From assembly GCA_900446925.1 (NCBI GenBank), contig UAVY01000001.1, positions 744,001 to 808,000 of the forward strand: a DNA stretch of 64,000 bases, read 5' to 3'. Shown piece after piece: positions 9,194-18,530 of the stretch. The stretch comes from Citrobacter koseri. Its GTDB lineage: Bacteria; Pseudomonadota; Gammaproteobacteria; Enterobacterales; Enterobacteriaceae. A program made the position numbers and the translations under genes. Under the pieces are notes generated by a model. It made no database searches, was not told the origin of the DNA, and was given only the letters and a program-made list of their open reading frames with translations. How positions within the stretch are numbered: position 1 is the stretch's first letter; each line of letters begins with the position of its first letter.

Positions 9194-9985
9194 ATGATTT
9201 TTAATGGCTTTATTGGTTTTATCCCTACACGGGTGAAGCGTTGCTTCCGCCCTGGAACGTTATCCTTCCTGCTGATACTTTTTACGGCGCTGCCATCCTT
9301 CGCCGCCCCGGAAAAAGTGCAGAGCGCGCGTAAGCAGGTCACTGCCGCCGTTCAACATCACGCAGCGCAAGCCCTTCGCCAGGAGGCCGGGCGCCGCAAG
9401 TGGCCCGAGTACCAGGCGAAGATGAACCTGTTTATCCCTTCCGACGTCTCCCGGTACGCTCCCTGCCCTGACGCGCTAACCGTGTCGCTGCCTGGCAGCG
9501 AACGCATCGATCTCAACCGCCTGCGTTTTGATGTGCGCTGTGAAGGGCCGCAAGGCTGGGATGTCGCCGTCACCGTCAAACCGGATGTCTATCTTCCGGT
9601 GGTGATCGCCAAAAATTCGCTGGAGCGCGGCCAGGTGTTATCCGCCAGCGACGTATCCATCAAAAAGCTCAACATCAGCAGCACGCGCGGCAACTACCTC
9701 ACCGACCCGGATGAGGCCATTGGGCTGACCGTGAAGCGCCGCATTCGTGAACTACAGCCGATCACCCTGACGCAACTGGAATCTCCGGTGCTGGTTGAAC
9801 GCGGTCAGCGCGTTCTGATGATCGCCGAACAGGGAGGCGTAGAGGCCCGTACGATGGGGGAAGCCATGAAAAAGGGACGTAAAGGCGAAATGATTAAGGT
9901 GAAAAATGAGAGCAGCGAGCGGGTGGTCAGCGCAATTGTCGCGGACGCTGGCGTCGTCAAAATGGTCTACGCCAGCGGAAACTAA
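9194..9985 (+). CDS. lfgA: P-ring assembly chaperone FlgA homologue (LfgA)
   Basis: FlgA is the periplasmic chaperone for P-ring (FlgI) assembly. The 263-residue protein has a long N-terminal signal peptide ending near FAAPEKV (about residue 36). It carries the SAF-domain motif RGQVLSASDVSIKKLNIS and the C-terminal segment VLMIAEQGGVEARTMGEAMKKG characteristic of the family. It is divergent from lfgB with an intergenic gap of 78 bp that contains the sigma-54 promoter of lfgB. The frame is intact. Confidence 0.93.
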   Translation: MIFNGFIGFIPTRVKRCFRPGTLSFLLILFTALPSFAAPEKVQSARKQVTAAVQHHAAQALRQEAGRRKWPEYQAKMNLFIPSDVSRYAPCPDALTVSLPGSERIDLNRLRFDVRCEGPQGWDVAVTVKPDVYLPVVIAKNSLERGQVLSASDVSIKKLNISSTRGNYLTDPDEAIGLTVKRRIRELQPITLTQLESPVLVERGQRVLMIAEQGGVEARTMGEAMKKGRKGEMIKVKNESSERVVSAIVADAGVVKMVYASGN

Positions 9986-10002
9986 AAATATTCATTCGCG
10001 GT

Positions 10003-10030
10003 TTAAGTTTTACCGGCAACAGGCCGCTCT
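10003..10030 (+). promoter_or_regulatory. Possible sigma-28 (FliA/LafS-type) promoter before lfgM
   Basis: TTAAGTTT, twelve bases, then GCCGCTCT resembles the flagellar sigma-28 consensus TAAAGTTT-N11-GCCGATAA, with one mismatch in the -35 element, one extra spacer base and a weak -10. It lies about 90 bp upstream of lfgM, where late-class control of the anti-sigma factor would make sense. The spacer length makes the call tentative. Confidence 0.3.
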
Positions 10031-10116
10031 TTAACGGTGAGGGCATCGGAAGTCCTCCTTCCGCAGGGCAGGATTCATCCGCAACCATAACGAAAAGATG
10101 AAAAAGAGGCGAAGCG

Positions 10117-10389
10117 ATGAAAGTAGTAGCGAATCAATACAATCTGGCAACCGCAATCAACAAGAGCAGCGCCGCAGAACAGACCCGCACTGTCGCTCAG
10201 GAAGGCACGAAAATTGAGCGCAGCGCCGCGATCGATCCGGTACTGGGCGATGCGCAAACACAACTCTCTGCGCTGCCGGAAGTGGATATGGCGCGCGTAG
10301 CTGAAATGAAAGGCGCTATCAGCAGCGGTAAAATCGCGGTTAACCTCGATTCGCTGACGGATGCGATGCAGAAGTATTTCCAGAGGTAA
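10117..10389 (+). CDS. lfgM: Anti-sigma-28 factor FlgM homologue (LfgM)
   Basis: FlgM holds the flagellar sigma-28 factor inactive until the hook is finished, and is then secreted. The 90-residue protein is Ala/Gln-rich and disordered at the N-terminus. It has the FlgM-family C-terminal region with EVDMARVAEMKGAISSGKIAVN followed by LTDAMQKYFQ. An SD-like GAGGCG stands 6 bp before the start. Its sigma partner in Flag-2 systems is LafS, which would be outside the window to the left. The frame is intact. Confidence 0.88.
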   Translation: MKVVANQYNLATAINKSSAAEQTRTVAQEGTKIERSAAIDPVLGDAQTQLSALPEVDMARVAEMKGAISSGKIAVNLDSLTDAMQKYFQR

Positions 10390-10391
10390 TT

Positions 10392-10829
10392 ATGACTAAC
10401 GCCGCTCAGAGCGTTAAAACACTGATACAGGACATGGCCGAAGACCGTAAGCATTACCATGTCCTGAATGATTTACTCATACAGCAGCGCGACCACATTA
10501 TTGCGCGCCGCGCCGCAGAGCTTGACGTGCTGAACGCGCAAATCATGGCGTGCTACCAGCACTTGTCGCAGCACAGTCAGCAACGTTATCGCCTGCTTGA
10601 GCAGTTAGGCGTTAACGCCAACGCGCAGGGCATGCAAACGCTCATTGCCCGCCTGCCTGCCGCCCACCAGCCTTCCGTTTCCGCTCTCTGGCAAAGTCTC
10701 CAGCAACAGGTCGCGCAATGTCAGGCCACCAATGAATACAACGCCATGCTGATGAATATGCAGCAGGAGATTCTGACCAATCTGTTGAATATCAGCGAAC
10801 CCGAAAACTGGCTGTATCAGCAGGGGTAA
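10392..10829 (+). CDS. lfgN: Flagellar export chaperone FlgN homologue (LfgN)
   Basis: FlgN binds the junction proteins FlgK and FlgL before export. The 145-residue protein is predicted to be almost all helical, Gln-rich, with heptad-like patterning (LLIQQRDHIIARRAAELDVL), as in other FlgN proteins. It begins 2 bp after the lfgM stop, the usual flgMN arrangement. Sequence conservation in this family is low, so position carries much of the weight. Confidence 0.85.
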   Translation: MTNAAQSVKTLIQDMAEDRKHYHVLNDLLIQQRDHIIARRAAELDVLNAQIMACYQHLSQHSQQRYRLLEQLGVNANAQGMQTLIARLPAAHQPSVSALWQSLQQQVAQCQATNEYNAMLMNMQQEILTNLLNISEPENWLYQQG

Positions 10830-10902
10830 TGCGCTGTAATTTATTGATTTGTAGCTTTGTTCCGTTTGCGTTCTATCCGTAATTTTCATCGAGGCCAATA
10901 TT

Positions 10903-12150
10903 ATGGGGCAATTACGACGCTTCAACCTTCCCCACCTGATTCGTCACTATCGTGTTACTCATGTAATTGAAACAGGTTTTGGTAAAGGTGCATCAAGTGT
11001 ATATGCCTTACGCTCAGGTGCTGAAGAAGTTTATTCCTGTGAAATCTATAAACCGTTATTTGATGCCGCGCCAAAAATAGACAATCTGCATCTGTACAAT
11101 GAAGACAGCCTGACATTTTTGTCCCATGAAGAAATTAAACGCACTCTTTTCATCAAGCGCGCCGTTGTTTTTCTGGATGCACACTTCCCCGGCGCGGATT
11201 TTAAATTCGAGGACTACCAGAGCAATAAATACAATGAGGAAACGCGCCTTCCTCTGCTCAATGAGTTACGCCAGCTAAAAGAATTTGCGGATAATGCGCT
11301 GATTATTATTGATGATAGCCGTATCTATCTTCGCGTTATGCATGAGGCCACCGGCTGCAAAGCGCTCCCTCCTCCCACAGAAGACGCTGAGAACGCGTTT
11401 CTGGAAGCGCTTGAGGCCTATAGCGGGACGCATATCATCAAACATTATCCCGATGACCAGGGCTACGTTGTACTTTGGCCTAAAAGCTGGCGAGAATTCG
11501 GCGTTGACACCCATATTCTGGCAGGAGACCGGACTGCGGCCCCCGTATTTCGAACGGGGATACCAGGATCAACCTGTATGTCAATTAACAGGCGATTGCT
11601 TGATGCGCGTTTCAGTACTCGCTGGCTGTCAGGAAAAGGTCTGGATATTGGCGGCGGCGATGACAGTATTGCGTTGTATCAAAGCCTGTTTCCTTTAATC
11701 CAATCAATAACCGTATTCGATCTTCAACAAGGTGACGCGCAGTATTTAGCCAGAGTACCGGATAACGAATTTGATTTCGTTTATTCAGGGCATTGCCTGG
11801 AGCATGTTATGGACCCCTATGTCGCGCTGCCTCATTGGTTAAGGGTCGTAAAACCCGGCGGTCATCTGGTTTTAACCATTCCAGACGAAGATTTATACGA
11901 GCAAGGCGTTTGGCCATCAACCTTCAACGACGATCATAAACATACTTTTACGCCCTTTAAGCATCGGAGCTGGTCGCCTGTTTCCGTCAACGTATTATCG
12001 TTATTACAAACCCTGCCAGGGAACTTCAGCATTGAGAAAATAGAGAGGCTGAATCATAGCCATTTAAAAGGTATGCCTCGATTCGATCAAACGCGGACGG
12101 CGTTTGCTGAATCCGCAATTGAGATAATCATCCAAAAGCTGAAATCATAG
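10903..12150 (+). CDS. Two-domain protein: two SAM-methyltransferase-like domains fused
   Basis: The 415-residue protein appears to join two Rossmann-type methyltransferase domains. The first has VIETGFGKGASSVYAL near residue 21 and an acidic VVFLDAHFPG strand, resembling macrocin/FkbM-like methyltransferases. The second (from about residue 240) has GKGLDIGGGDDSIALYQ, FDFVYSGHCLEHVMDP and HWLRVVKPGGHLVLTIPD, the standard motif I, motif II-III and post-III layout of Methyltransf_11. No signal peptide or membrane segment is seen. It starts 73 bp after lfgN in the slot between lfgN and lfiJ where Flag-2 loci often carry extra genes. A role in modifying flagellin or its glycan is inferred from position; the substrate is unknown. 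Confidence 0.75.
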   Translation: MGQLRRFNLPHLIRHYRVTHVIETGFGKGASSVYALRSGAEEVYSCEIYKPLFDAAPKIDNLHLYNEDSLTFLSHEEIKRTLFIKRAVVFLDAHFPGADFKFEDYQSNKYNEETRLPLLNELRQLKEFADNALIIIDDSRIYLRVMHEATGCKALPPPTEDAENAFLEALEAYSGTHIIKHYPDDQGYVVLWPKSWREFGVDTHILAGDRTAAPVFRTGIPGSTCMSINRRLLDARFSTRWLSGKGLDIGGGDDSIALYQSLFPLIQSITVFDLQQGDAQYLARVPDNEFDFVYSGHCLEHVMDPYVALPHWLRVVKPGGHLVLTIPDEDLYEQGVWPSTFNDDHKHTFTPFKHRSWSPVSVNVLSLLQTLPGNFSIEKIERLNHSHLKGMPRFDQTRTAFAESAIEIIIQKLKS

Positions 12151-12168
12151 CAACAGGGAGAGTAGCCA

Positions 12169-13243
12169 ATGAATCACCCTGTCGTATCGATTATTTTGCC
12201 GGTCTACAATGTCAGCGCATACCTTGAGCGCTGCCTTGATTCACTCGTTGCGCAGACCTGGCGGCATCTGGAAATTATCGCGGTTAATGACGGTTCGACA
12301 GATAACTCCCGGGATATTCTGGCGCGTTATCAGAGCCGTCTGCCGGGTATGCGTATTGTTGACCAGGAAAACAGAGGACTCGCCGAGGCCCGCAACGCCG
12401 CGTTAGCAAGCGCATCAGGTGAATATATTTATTGCCTGGACTCTGACGATCATATCGCTTCGGATGGTATCGAAACCATTGTGCGCGAAATGGAAAAGCA
12501 TCACCTGGATGTCCTGTTTTTCTCCACCCATCTGGAATTTCACCTGCACCATATCAGCAACAATATGGTTTCCGGGTATTATCAACGGCCGCGTAATCTG
12601 ATTAATAAAACATTTCATGCCGAAACGTTCTTTAATCACTGCATTACCGAACGCGCCCGAACAGGACACGGTTACTCCGTTGTGGTCTGGGGATATGCCT
12701 GGCGGCGAAAAACATATGCTCATATGCGGTTTAAGACACCGTTTTTTGAGGATGAATACTTCACCACCGAATTGCTGCTCAGCGTGCCCGACGCAAAAGT
12801 AAGGTGCCTTGCCGACAGACTGTATTTCCATACCATTCGTAACGGCTCAATCACCACTTCCAGCAGCAAAGCAAAACGCGCGCTGGCTATCCTTGATACC
12901 TTCCGACTGCTGCTTCCCCGGGCCGGAAATATCAGCAATCCCCAAACCGTACAATGTTTAAACCGATATACGGGTATGCTATATCAGGATGCGATAATCC
13001 GTAATTTGCCCGAAACGCTGCCTTTATTTTCCGCACAGAAGATGATTCACTATCTGGCATCCATTTTTCATGAACTGTATGTAGACACGCCAACAGAGAA
13101 TGGGCTTGTGTTGCTGCCATGCCTTGATTAACCAAATTGCTCGCGACAGCAATATTATTGATGAGAGCGAATTCATCGCGCTATCAGGCAGAATTGAACT
13201 GGCGATAAAGAACAAAAGAAGAATATTAGCCGAAGGTTTTTAG
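12169..13243 (+). CDS. GT2-family glycosyltransferase, one frameshift near the C-terminus
   Basis: The N-terminus has the GT-A fold hallmarks VSIILPVYNVSAYLERCLDS, then DGSTD (residues 41-45) and the metal-binding DSDD (residues 91-94), so it should transfer a sugar from a nucleotide donor. As written, translation stops at 13131 (LLPCLD). Dropping one T in TGCCTTGATTAACC near 13124 lets the frame continue as CLINQIARDSNI to a stop at 13243, giving 357 residues and bringing the end close to the terminator at 13270. It starts 18 bp after the methyltransferase and is the last gene of the lfgM rightward transcript. Flagellar glycosylation is the likely context but is inferred. Confidence 0.82.
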
Positions 13244-13269
13244 TCTTCATACCACGCTATTTAGCAATA

Positions 13270-13300
13270 CGATTGGCTATGCCGCATAGCCAATCGCTTT
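13270..13300. terminator. Bidirectional rho-independent terminator
   Basis: CGATTGGCTATG, loop CCG, then CATAGCCAATCG forms a perfect 12-bp stem, followed by CTTTT on the top strand. It sits between the convergent GT2 and GT9 genes and would stop both transcripts. Confidence 0.85.
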
Positions 13301-13342
13301 TACCAGATATTCCTTCAGGAACCGGCACGACAAGAAATAACG

Positions 13343-14365
13343 TTATTCCTGGAGCGATAAAACAAAACTGACCATTTGGGTATACAGCATCGCCGGTTCA
13401 TATTGTCGCAGACAACGGAAAGGGGTTTTATGAACGCACCAGTTTGCAAATTCCTGAGTCGTCGGCACATCAAAAGGGCGTTTAAGCACGGTGGTGAAAA
13501 TGACATCGTTCATCAGCAAACGCGCACATGGCCCATGACTACAGGCGAGATCAATTCCCATACAACGCCAGCCCGCTTCCCTACGGCGAAACGGCAACCG
13601 GTGTTCCGCAGCCACGGTTGAATAGAGGGCTACCACAGGGATATCTGTTGCCGCCGCAAGCATGACCGGCCCTGAATCACAGGAAACCAGCATGTTCGCT
13701 CGCTGCATAAGCGCAACCGTTTCCAGCGCTGAAAAGCGGTCAATAGCATTGATAACCCCGGCCGGATACGCTTCCGCCATCGATTTTTCCCGCCTCAGAG
13801 TTGTTATTGCTCCCAATGAACACAACTTGCCACCCCGTTTGCAGCCACATTTGCGCCAGCTCATGCCAGTTATTTTGCGGCCAGGTCCGGTTTGGGTGTC
13901 CGATATTAGGGTGCATTAATAACACCGGCGCGTTCTCTAATTTATGTTGCTGCCAGAACGCGTCAACGGCACTGTGGGCAGATTCTGGAATGACTAAATC
14001 GAAGGTGTTTATCCGCTGCGGACGCCTCAAGCCCTGCCTGCGCGAGAAAAGCATCGATCATATGTAGCGGTCTGAGCGCATGGGCCCCAATGCGTAAAGT
14101 CAAAGAGTCGCCCTTGCGCCTGCGCCCGCTGAATGCATTGATGCTGCTCCGCACTAAGAGAGTCCACCGGCCAGACCTCGCTGATATGCGGGCATGCCCG
14201 CGCCAGCGCGCTAAAGTGCGGCTGGCTCAACATAATGATGCTCGCGCCTGTTTTATTTTTGATGGCTCTGCACGCTGCCAGGAGATACAGGGTATCTCCC
14301 ATTGCAGCATTAAGATGTAAATAAACAGTATCCATATGATTTATTACAACAGCGACAACCCGCAC
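13343..14365 (-). CDS. GT9 (heptosyltransferase-like) glycosyltransferase, three frameshifts
   Basis: The parts read MDTVYLHLNAAMGDTLYLLA at the start, NAPVLLMHPNIGHPNRTWP with NWHELAQMWLQTGWQVVFIG in the middle, and MLVSCDSGPVMLAAATDIPV near the end. These are the successive motifs of the ADP-heptose:LPS heptosyltransferase (GT9, GT-B fold) family. Three extra bases near 14083, 14012 and 13786 split the gene. Removing them gives a 339-residue protein, a normal GT9 length. It is the last gene of the lafK-lfiE-J transcript, 12 bp after the FliB-like gene. GT9 proteins also occur in flagellin glycosylation clusters, which fits here better than LPS core synthesis; the donor sugar is unknown. Confidence 0.8.
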
Positions 14366-14377
14366 AGCAGGCTGTAG

Positions 14378-15286
14378 TCAGAGGTATGCGCCGCATTCCG
14401 CGGAGAACGGATTCTGCTGCTGCCACCCCTTCAGCGCGTTAATCAGCAGCACGACATCATCCTGCGTCAGCGCTCTCTGTTCGCAGCGGATTGCGCACAG
14501 CATTTTGATCTGGGAAGAACTGGTTGGCCAGCCCCAGTAGCGCCTCACCGTAATTGGTGCATTGAATGCCGGGGAATACATCGTTATACAGTTGATAAAT
14601 CAGCGCATTACGCAGGATGTGTGGCTGTTCATCAAACAGCGGAATGGTTGACCAGAGCGATTCCAGTTGCTGAAGACGATCCGCCAACCGCGCTGGCTGC
14701 ATCACCGACAGCTCGCTCATTTTCAGCGCCACGCTCATTTTTTCAGTCAGCGGCAGATTCAGATTCAGGCGTACCGGCCCATCTCTTTTAGCGCGGCAAT
14801 GCGGTTTTCAGCAATCGGAGGCAACAGCGCAAACTGCTGTGTCAGCACGCCTTGTTCTGCCAGCATTGCCAGTTGCTCTCCCATAGAGGACAGCAGGGCC
14901 GGATCGTGCTCGCCGCCGTCCAGATACTGCTGCGCCTTACTCAGCAAAACGCCGATCGCATACAGGCTGCCTTCCAGCGACAGCGCAGGATGTACCGCCA
15001 GGTTAATACATTGCTGGTTCAGGGTTTCGCTCCAGGCGGATAACTCATCTTCGCCCTGCGCCTCCCCTTGCGAGGTGTGCAGGATAAAGGCCTCCGGGTT
15101 AAGCAGCATCTCTCTGGCCGCCGCTTCACAGGTGATATCCAGACTTTCACGCTGCTGGTTTTTCAGCTTCACGCTAATACGCGGCCAGTTTTGCTGCGCA
15201 TGCTGGCAAGCCGGGCACTGGCACGGGGTTTCTCGCGCATCAAAGCGTGACACAAATTCAGGTTGGTAATGTTCTATCAGTTCCAT
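14378..15286 (-). CDS. FliB-like flagellin lysine-N-methylase, two frameshifts
   Basis: The start (MELIEHYQPEFVSRFDA) is followed by a Cys cluster, CQCPACQ, near residue 22, and then by CEAAAREMLLNPEAF, a pattern I associate with FliB, the enzyme that methylates flagellin lysines in Salmonella. The C-terminal half has ILRNALIYQLYNDVFPG, resembling the FliB family. One base is missing near 14775 and one is extra near 14506; repair yields 302 residues. A FliB-type enzyme inside a flagellar locus, between two glycosyltransferases, strongly suggests post-translational modification of the lateral flagellin. FliB proteins are usually somewhat longer, so a divergent or shortened member is possible. 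Confidence 0.65.
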
Positions 15287-15319
15287 GTTTGCTCTCTCCA
15301 GGCGTATTCTGGCCTGCGG

Positions 15320-16754
15320 TTAGCGGTGTTTACGGAAAAACCAGTGCGTACAATCGATGATTTCGCCACTTTTAGGGTCCGGGTGATGTTGCAGGAAGGC
15401 AAAGCTCGGGCTGAATCCCAGCCACAAATCCCCCTTATTCATTAATGCCGCCCAGCAGCGATCCAGGCTTGCCGGATAGTCCATCGCCTGGCGATAGGCG
15501 TCCAGCAGGGCATCGTAATAACCTGCGTTAACGGCATACGCGCAGCCGCAGCCGCGTTATAGATCCGCGCTACGCCCTTCAATGACTGGGTGAGCGTAAA
15601 GTTTTCATAGCGCCCCGCCGAGCAGAAGCACCTGCCAGTTAAGCTGGTTCAGGCCATTCAGCAGCTTGTTGATGTCGTTAACGGCGTTCTCTTTTTTGAC
15701 GAACTGCACGTCCGGCATCCAGCAGCAGCACATTTTTCCAGCCTTCTTTCTGCGCCCGCTCAAGCACCTGGCAGTGCGTTGCCAGTTCCGCCCGTTCCGC
15801 GACGCCTCCGCGTTTTTCGCTACTGGCCAGATCTGTTCGCCGCGCAGGCCAAAATCCAGTAAAGCCTCGCAGCGACGGGCCAGCTCCGCCTCTTTTGCCG
15901 GGTCGTAGAGCACCGCCACCTTTTCAAAAGCCTGCCAGTTCACCTGAACATTCAGCGGCGCATGACTCAGTCGACGGTAGTGCGCCAGCAAGTTCGCGTC
16001 ATCGACAATGTCTTCCAGCGTCAGATCCACCGGCGTGGAGCTGCCATGATGAAATCTTTGTCATAGGTATTGCTGCTGTGCGAAATACAGAGAATGGCGC
16101 GCTTCGGATCTATCTGGTGAACCGGCGTGGTAAAGCCTTTCAGGAATCCCGTCTCTTCCGCTTTTGTCGCATCGTCGTCATAACGATTTTTTTTCAACAA
16201 ATTGCGGTGATACCCAAAAGTGCCGTTCAGCGCATGTCTCGGCCCGAAAGGGTGCGTGATATAGATTTTGTCCAGATGGCTGTACCAGATATAAATCTGA
16301 TCGCTGCCGGAGAACAGCGCGTTGCTGGCCTGCATCTGCGCCACCTGCCAGGAAATTTTATCCGGCGGGTAATAATCGTCATCGTCAAAACACAGGATGT
16401 ACTCTCCCTGCGCCATCGCATTGAGCATGTTACGTTTTTGCCCCAGTACCAGACGCGCTTCACTGTGGACATAACGCACGTTGGGCTGCGACGGGTCCGT
16501 CATCATCTCGATCAGATCGGCATTGCTGACCGGAGAATCATCCAGAATAATCAGTTTCGCGTTTGTCGGCCGGATAGTCCTGGTACTGCCAGAATATACA
16601 GCAGATACGGCAGGAACTCGCGTCGGTTATACGTCGGGCAGACGACGCTAACGAACGGCGTGCTGTGGACGCGTGCCGTCTGCTGACGGTGAATCAGCGT
16701 CCCCATCAGAGAACGCGAAGACGTTTGCGGGAAACCCGGTTTGTTTCTTTTCAT
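15320..16754 (-). CDS. Two-domain glycosyltransferase (GT2 plus GT25-like), several frameshifts
   Basis: The N-terminal half is a GT2 domain: FVSVVCPTYNRREFLPYLL near residue 34, then GQKRNMLNAMAQGEYILCFD with the metal site DDDDYYPPDK. The C-terminal half has the features of a GT25 (LPS glycosyltransferase) domain: an N-helix, a NVLLLD-type acidic strand, DVQFVKKENAV, NQLNWQVLLLGG and an end reading GDLWLGFSPSFAFLQHHPD. Breaks near 16590, 16555, 16060 and in 15560-15800 must be repaired to read through; the total span corresponds to about 478 residues. It overlaps the lfiJ stop by 4 bp, so it is coupled to the flagellar operon. A bifunctional enzyme adding two sugars to flagellin is inferred. 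Confidence 0.75.
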
Positions 16755-17203
16755 AGCGCTATCGTTGACGAATCAGACGTTGTTGACGCAGCCAGCACTG
16801 GGCAGAGAGTGAATCGGTCATTTTTCTGTTCCCGACGGTTGATTTCAGCCTGCCGGTCAGCGCGTTTAGCGTCGAGAACCAGCTCAATGCTTTTTTCCCG
16901 CTTCGCCTCCGCCAGCAGGTTGCCCTGAATTTTTTGCGCTTCCAGGCGCGCCAGCGCCTGCTCCTGTTTTTGCCAGTCGATAATGCGTTGAATGTTATGT
17001 TTATATTTCGACTGGTTAATCATCATGGCCGCACTGTTGGCGCTCTGGGACACCAGACCCGCAGCAAGCGACGTCAGCGTATCGATATTTTTCTCAAACC
17101 GTTGGCACAGCTGGTTTTGCGATGCCAGCTTCGTGCTTAAGTCTTCTACCGCGCGGGTGCGCAGCAGGTGAAGTTGCTCAAGCGTAGAAATCAGTTTGCT
17201 CAT
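16751..17203 (-). CDS. lfiJ: Flagellar export protein FliJ homologue (LfiJ)
   Basis: FliJ is the small coiled-coil stalk/chaperone protein that sits in the FliI ATPase ring. The 150-residue protein is almost entirely helical with charged heptads (LEQLHLLRTRAVEDLSTKLA and QEQALARLEAQKIQGNLL), as expected. It lies 6 bp after lfiI and its stop overlaps the start of the glycosyltransferase. Sequence similarity within FliJ is always weak, so the call depends partly on position. Confidence 0.85.
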   Translation of the reverse strand: MSKLISTLEQLHLLRTRAVEDLSTKLASQNQLCQRFEKNIDTLTSLAAGLVSQSANSAAMMINQSKYKHNIQRIIDWQKQEQALARLEAQKIQGNLLAEAKREKSIELVLDAKRADRQAEINRREQKNDRFTLCPVLAASTTSDSSTIAL

Positions 17204-17209
17204 CGTGCA

Positions 17210-18530
17210 TTACCCTGCCTGCGCCAGGGCGCACAGATCGCTGATTGTCGGCTCAAGCAGCGCGGCATCCTGGACTTCCTGTTGTAAGAATTGATTGATC
17301 GCGGGCGAAAGGCGTACCGCTCTGTCTGCCAGCGGATCGGCGCCTGCAACGTATCCCCCCAGCGGGATCAGCGGTTTAATACTTTGGTATTCGGCATACA
17401 GCTGTTTCAGCGTGCGGGCGGCGAGCTGGTGCTCACGCTCCGTCACCTGACTCCATACAGCGGCTGATAGACTGGCCGACATCAATCGCCGGATAATGCC
17501 CGGCCTCGGCAAGGTGGCGCGAAAGCACGATATGCCCGTCAAGCACCGCGCGGGCGCAGTCCACAATCGGATCTTGCTGATCGTCCCCTTCCGCCAGCAC
17601 CGTATAGATCGCGGTCATCGATCCCTCGCTTTCGCTGTTTCCGGCGCTTTCAACCAGCCGCGGGATCATCCCAAACGCCGACGGCGGATAGCCTTTGGTC
17701 GCAGGCGGTTCGCCAAGCGACAGGGCGATTTCGCGCTGCGCCATCGCGTAACGCGTGAGGGAATCCACCAGCAGCAGAACGTCTTTCCCTTTATCGCGGT
17801 AATAGCTGGCAATGGTGTGGCATAACTCGGTGGCTTTAATGCGCATCAGCGGCGATTCATCCGCTGGTGCGGCGACAATCACCGACTTCGCCAGCCCTTC
17901 AGCCTGCAAAGCATTTTCAATAAACTCTTTGACTTCACGGCCTCGCTCGCCGATCAGCCCTACCACCACGACTTCCGCCCGGGTGTAACGCGTGATCATG
18001 CCGAGCAGAACGCTTTTACCGACGCCGCTGCCCGCCATCAGCCCGACGCGCTGGCCTTTACCGATAGTCAGCAAGCCGTTGATGGCGCGAACGCCAACGT
18101 CCAGCGGCGCATGAACAGGCTGACGCTTAAGCGGATGCACCTGCGGAAGCTGCTGCGCTAACAGCGTATCTCCGCCGAGTTTTCCTTTATTATCAAGAGG
18201 TTCGCCAAGACCGTTTACCACGCGTCCCAGCCACTGATCGCCGATCATAACCCCTTCAGTTTTGCCTGCGGGAAACACGCGTGCGCCAGCGATCAGGCCA
18301 GAGGGATGCTTGAAGGGCATCAGGTAGGTCACGTCACGATCAAAGCCAACCACCTGCGCATCCATCATCTCCTGATCGACGCTTTCAACGTGGCACATCT
18401 GCCCTACCGCCAGACGACAACCGACGCACTCCAGCAGAATGCCGTTGACCCTGACCAACCGCCCGGCGACGCGCGCCAGATCGATCTGCTCGATAGAGCG
18501 CAGCGCCTCTTCAAAATCAAGGCTGCTCAT
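17210..18530 (-). CDS. lfiI: Flagellar export ATPase FliI homologue (LfiI), one frameshift
   Basis: FliI is the ATPase of the flagellar type III export machine. The Walker A motif AGSGVGKS is at residues 166-173, followed by GLIGERGREV, the Walker B strand DVLLLVDSLTR and the EPPATKGYPPSAF motif shared with F1 ATPase beta-like subunits. One extra G near 17455 (ATGGAGTCAG) breaks the frame just after SISRCM. Without it the protein continues SQVTEREHQLAARTLKQLYA to the stop at 17210, giving 439 residues. The start overlaps the lfiH end by 14 bp. Confidence 0.93.

Noticed and set aside
13240..13320. A CRISPR-like palindromic repeat
   Set aside because: There is a single perfect hairpin with a T run between convergent genes, which is a terminator; no repeats with spacers occur anywhere in the window.
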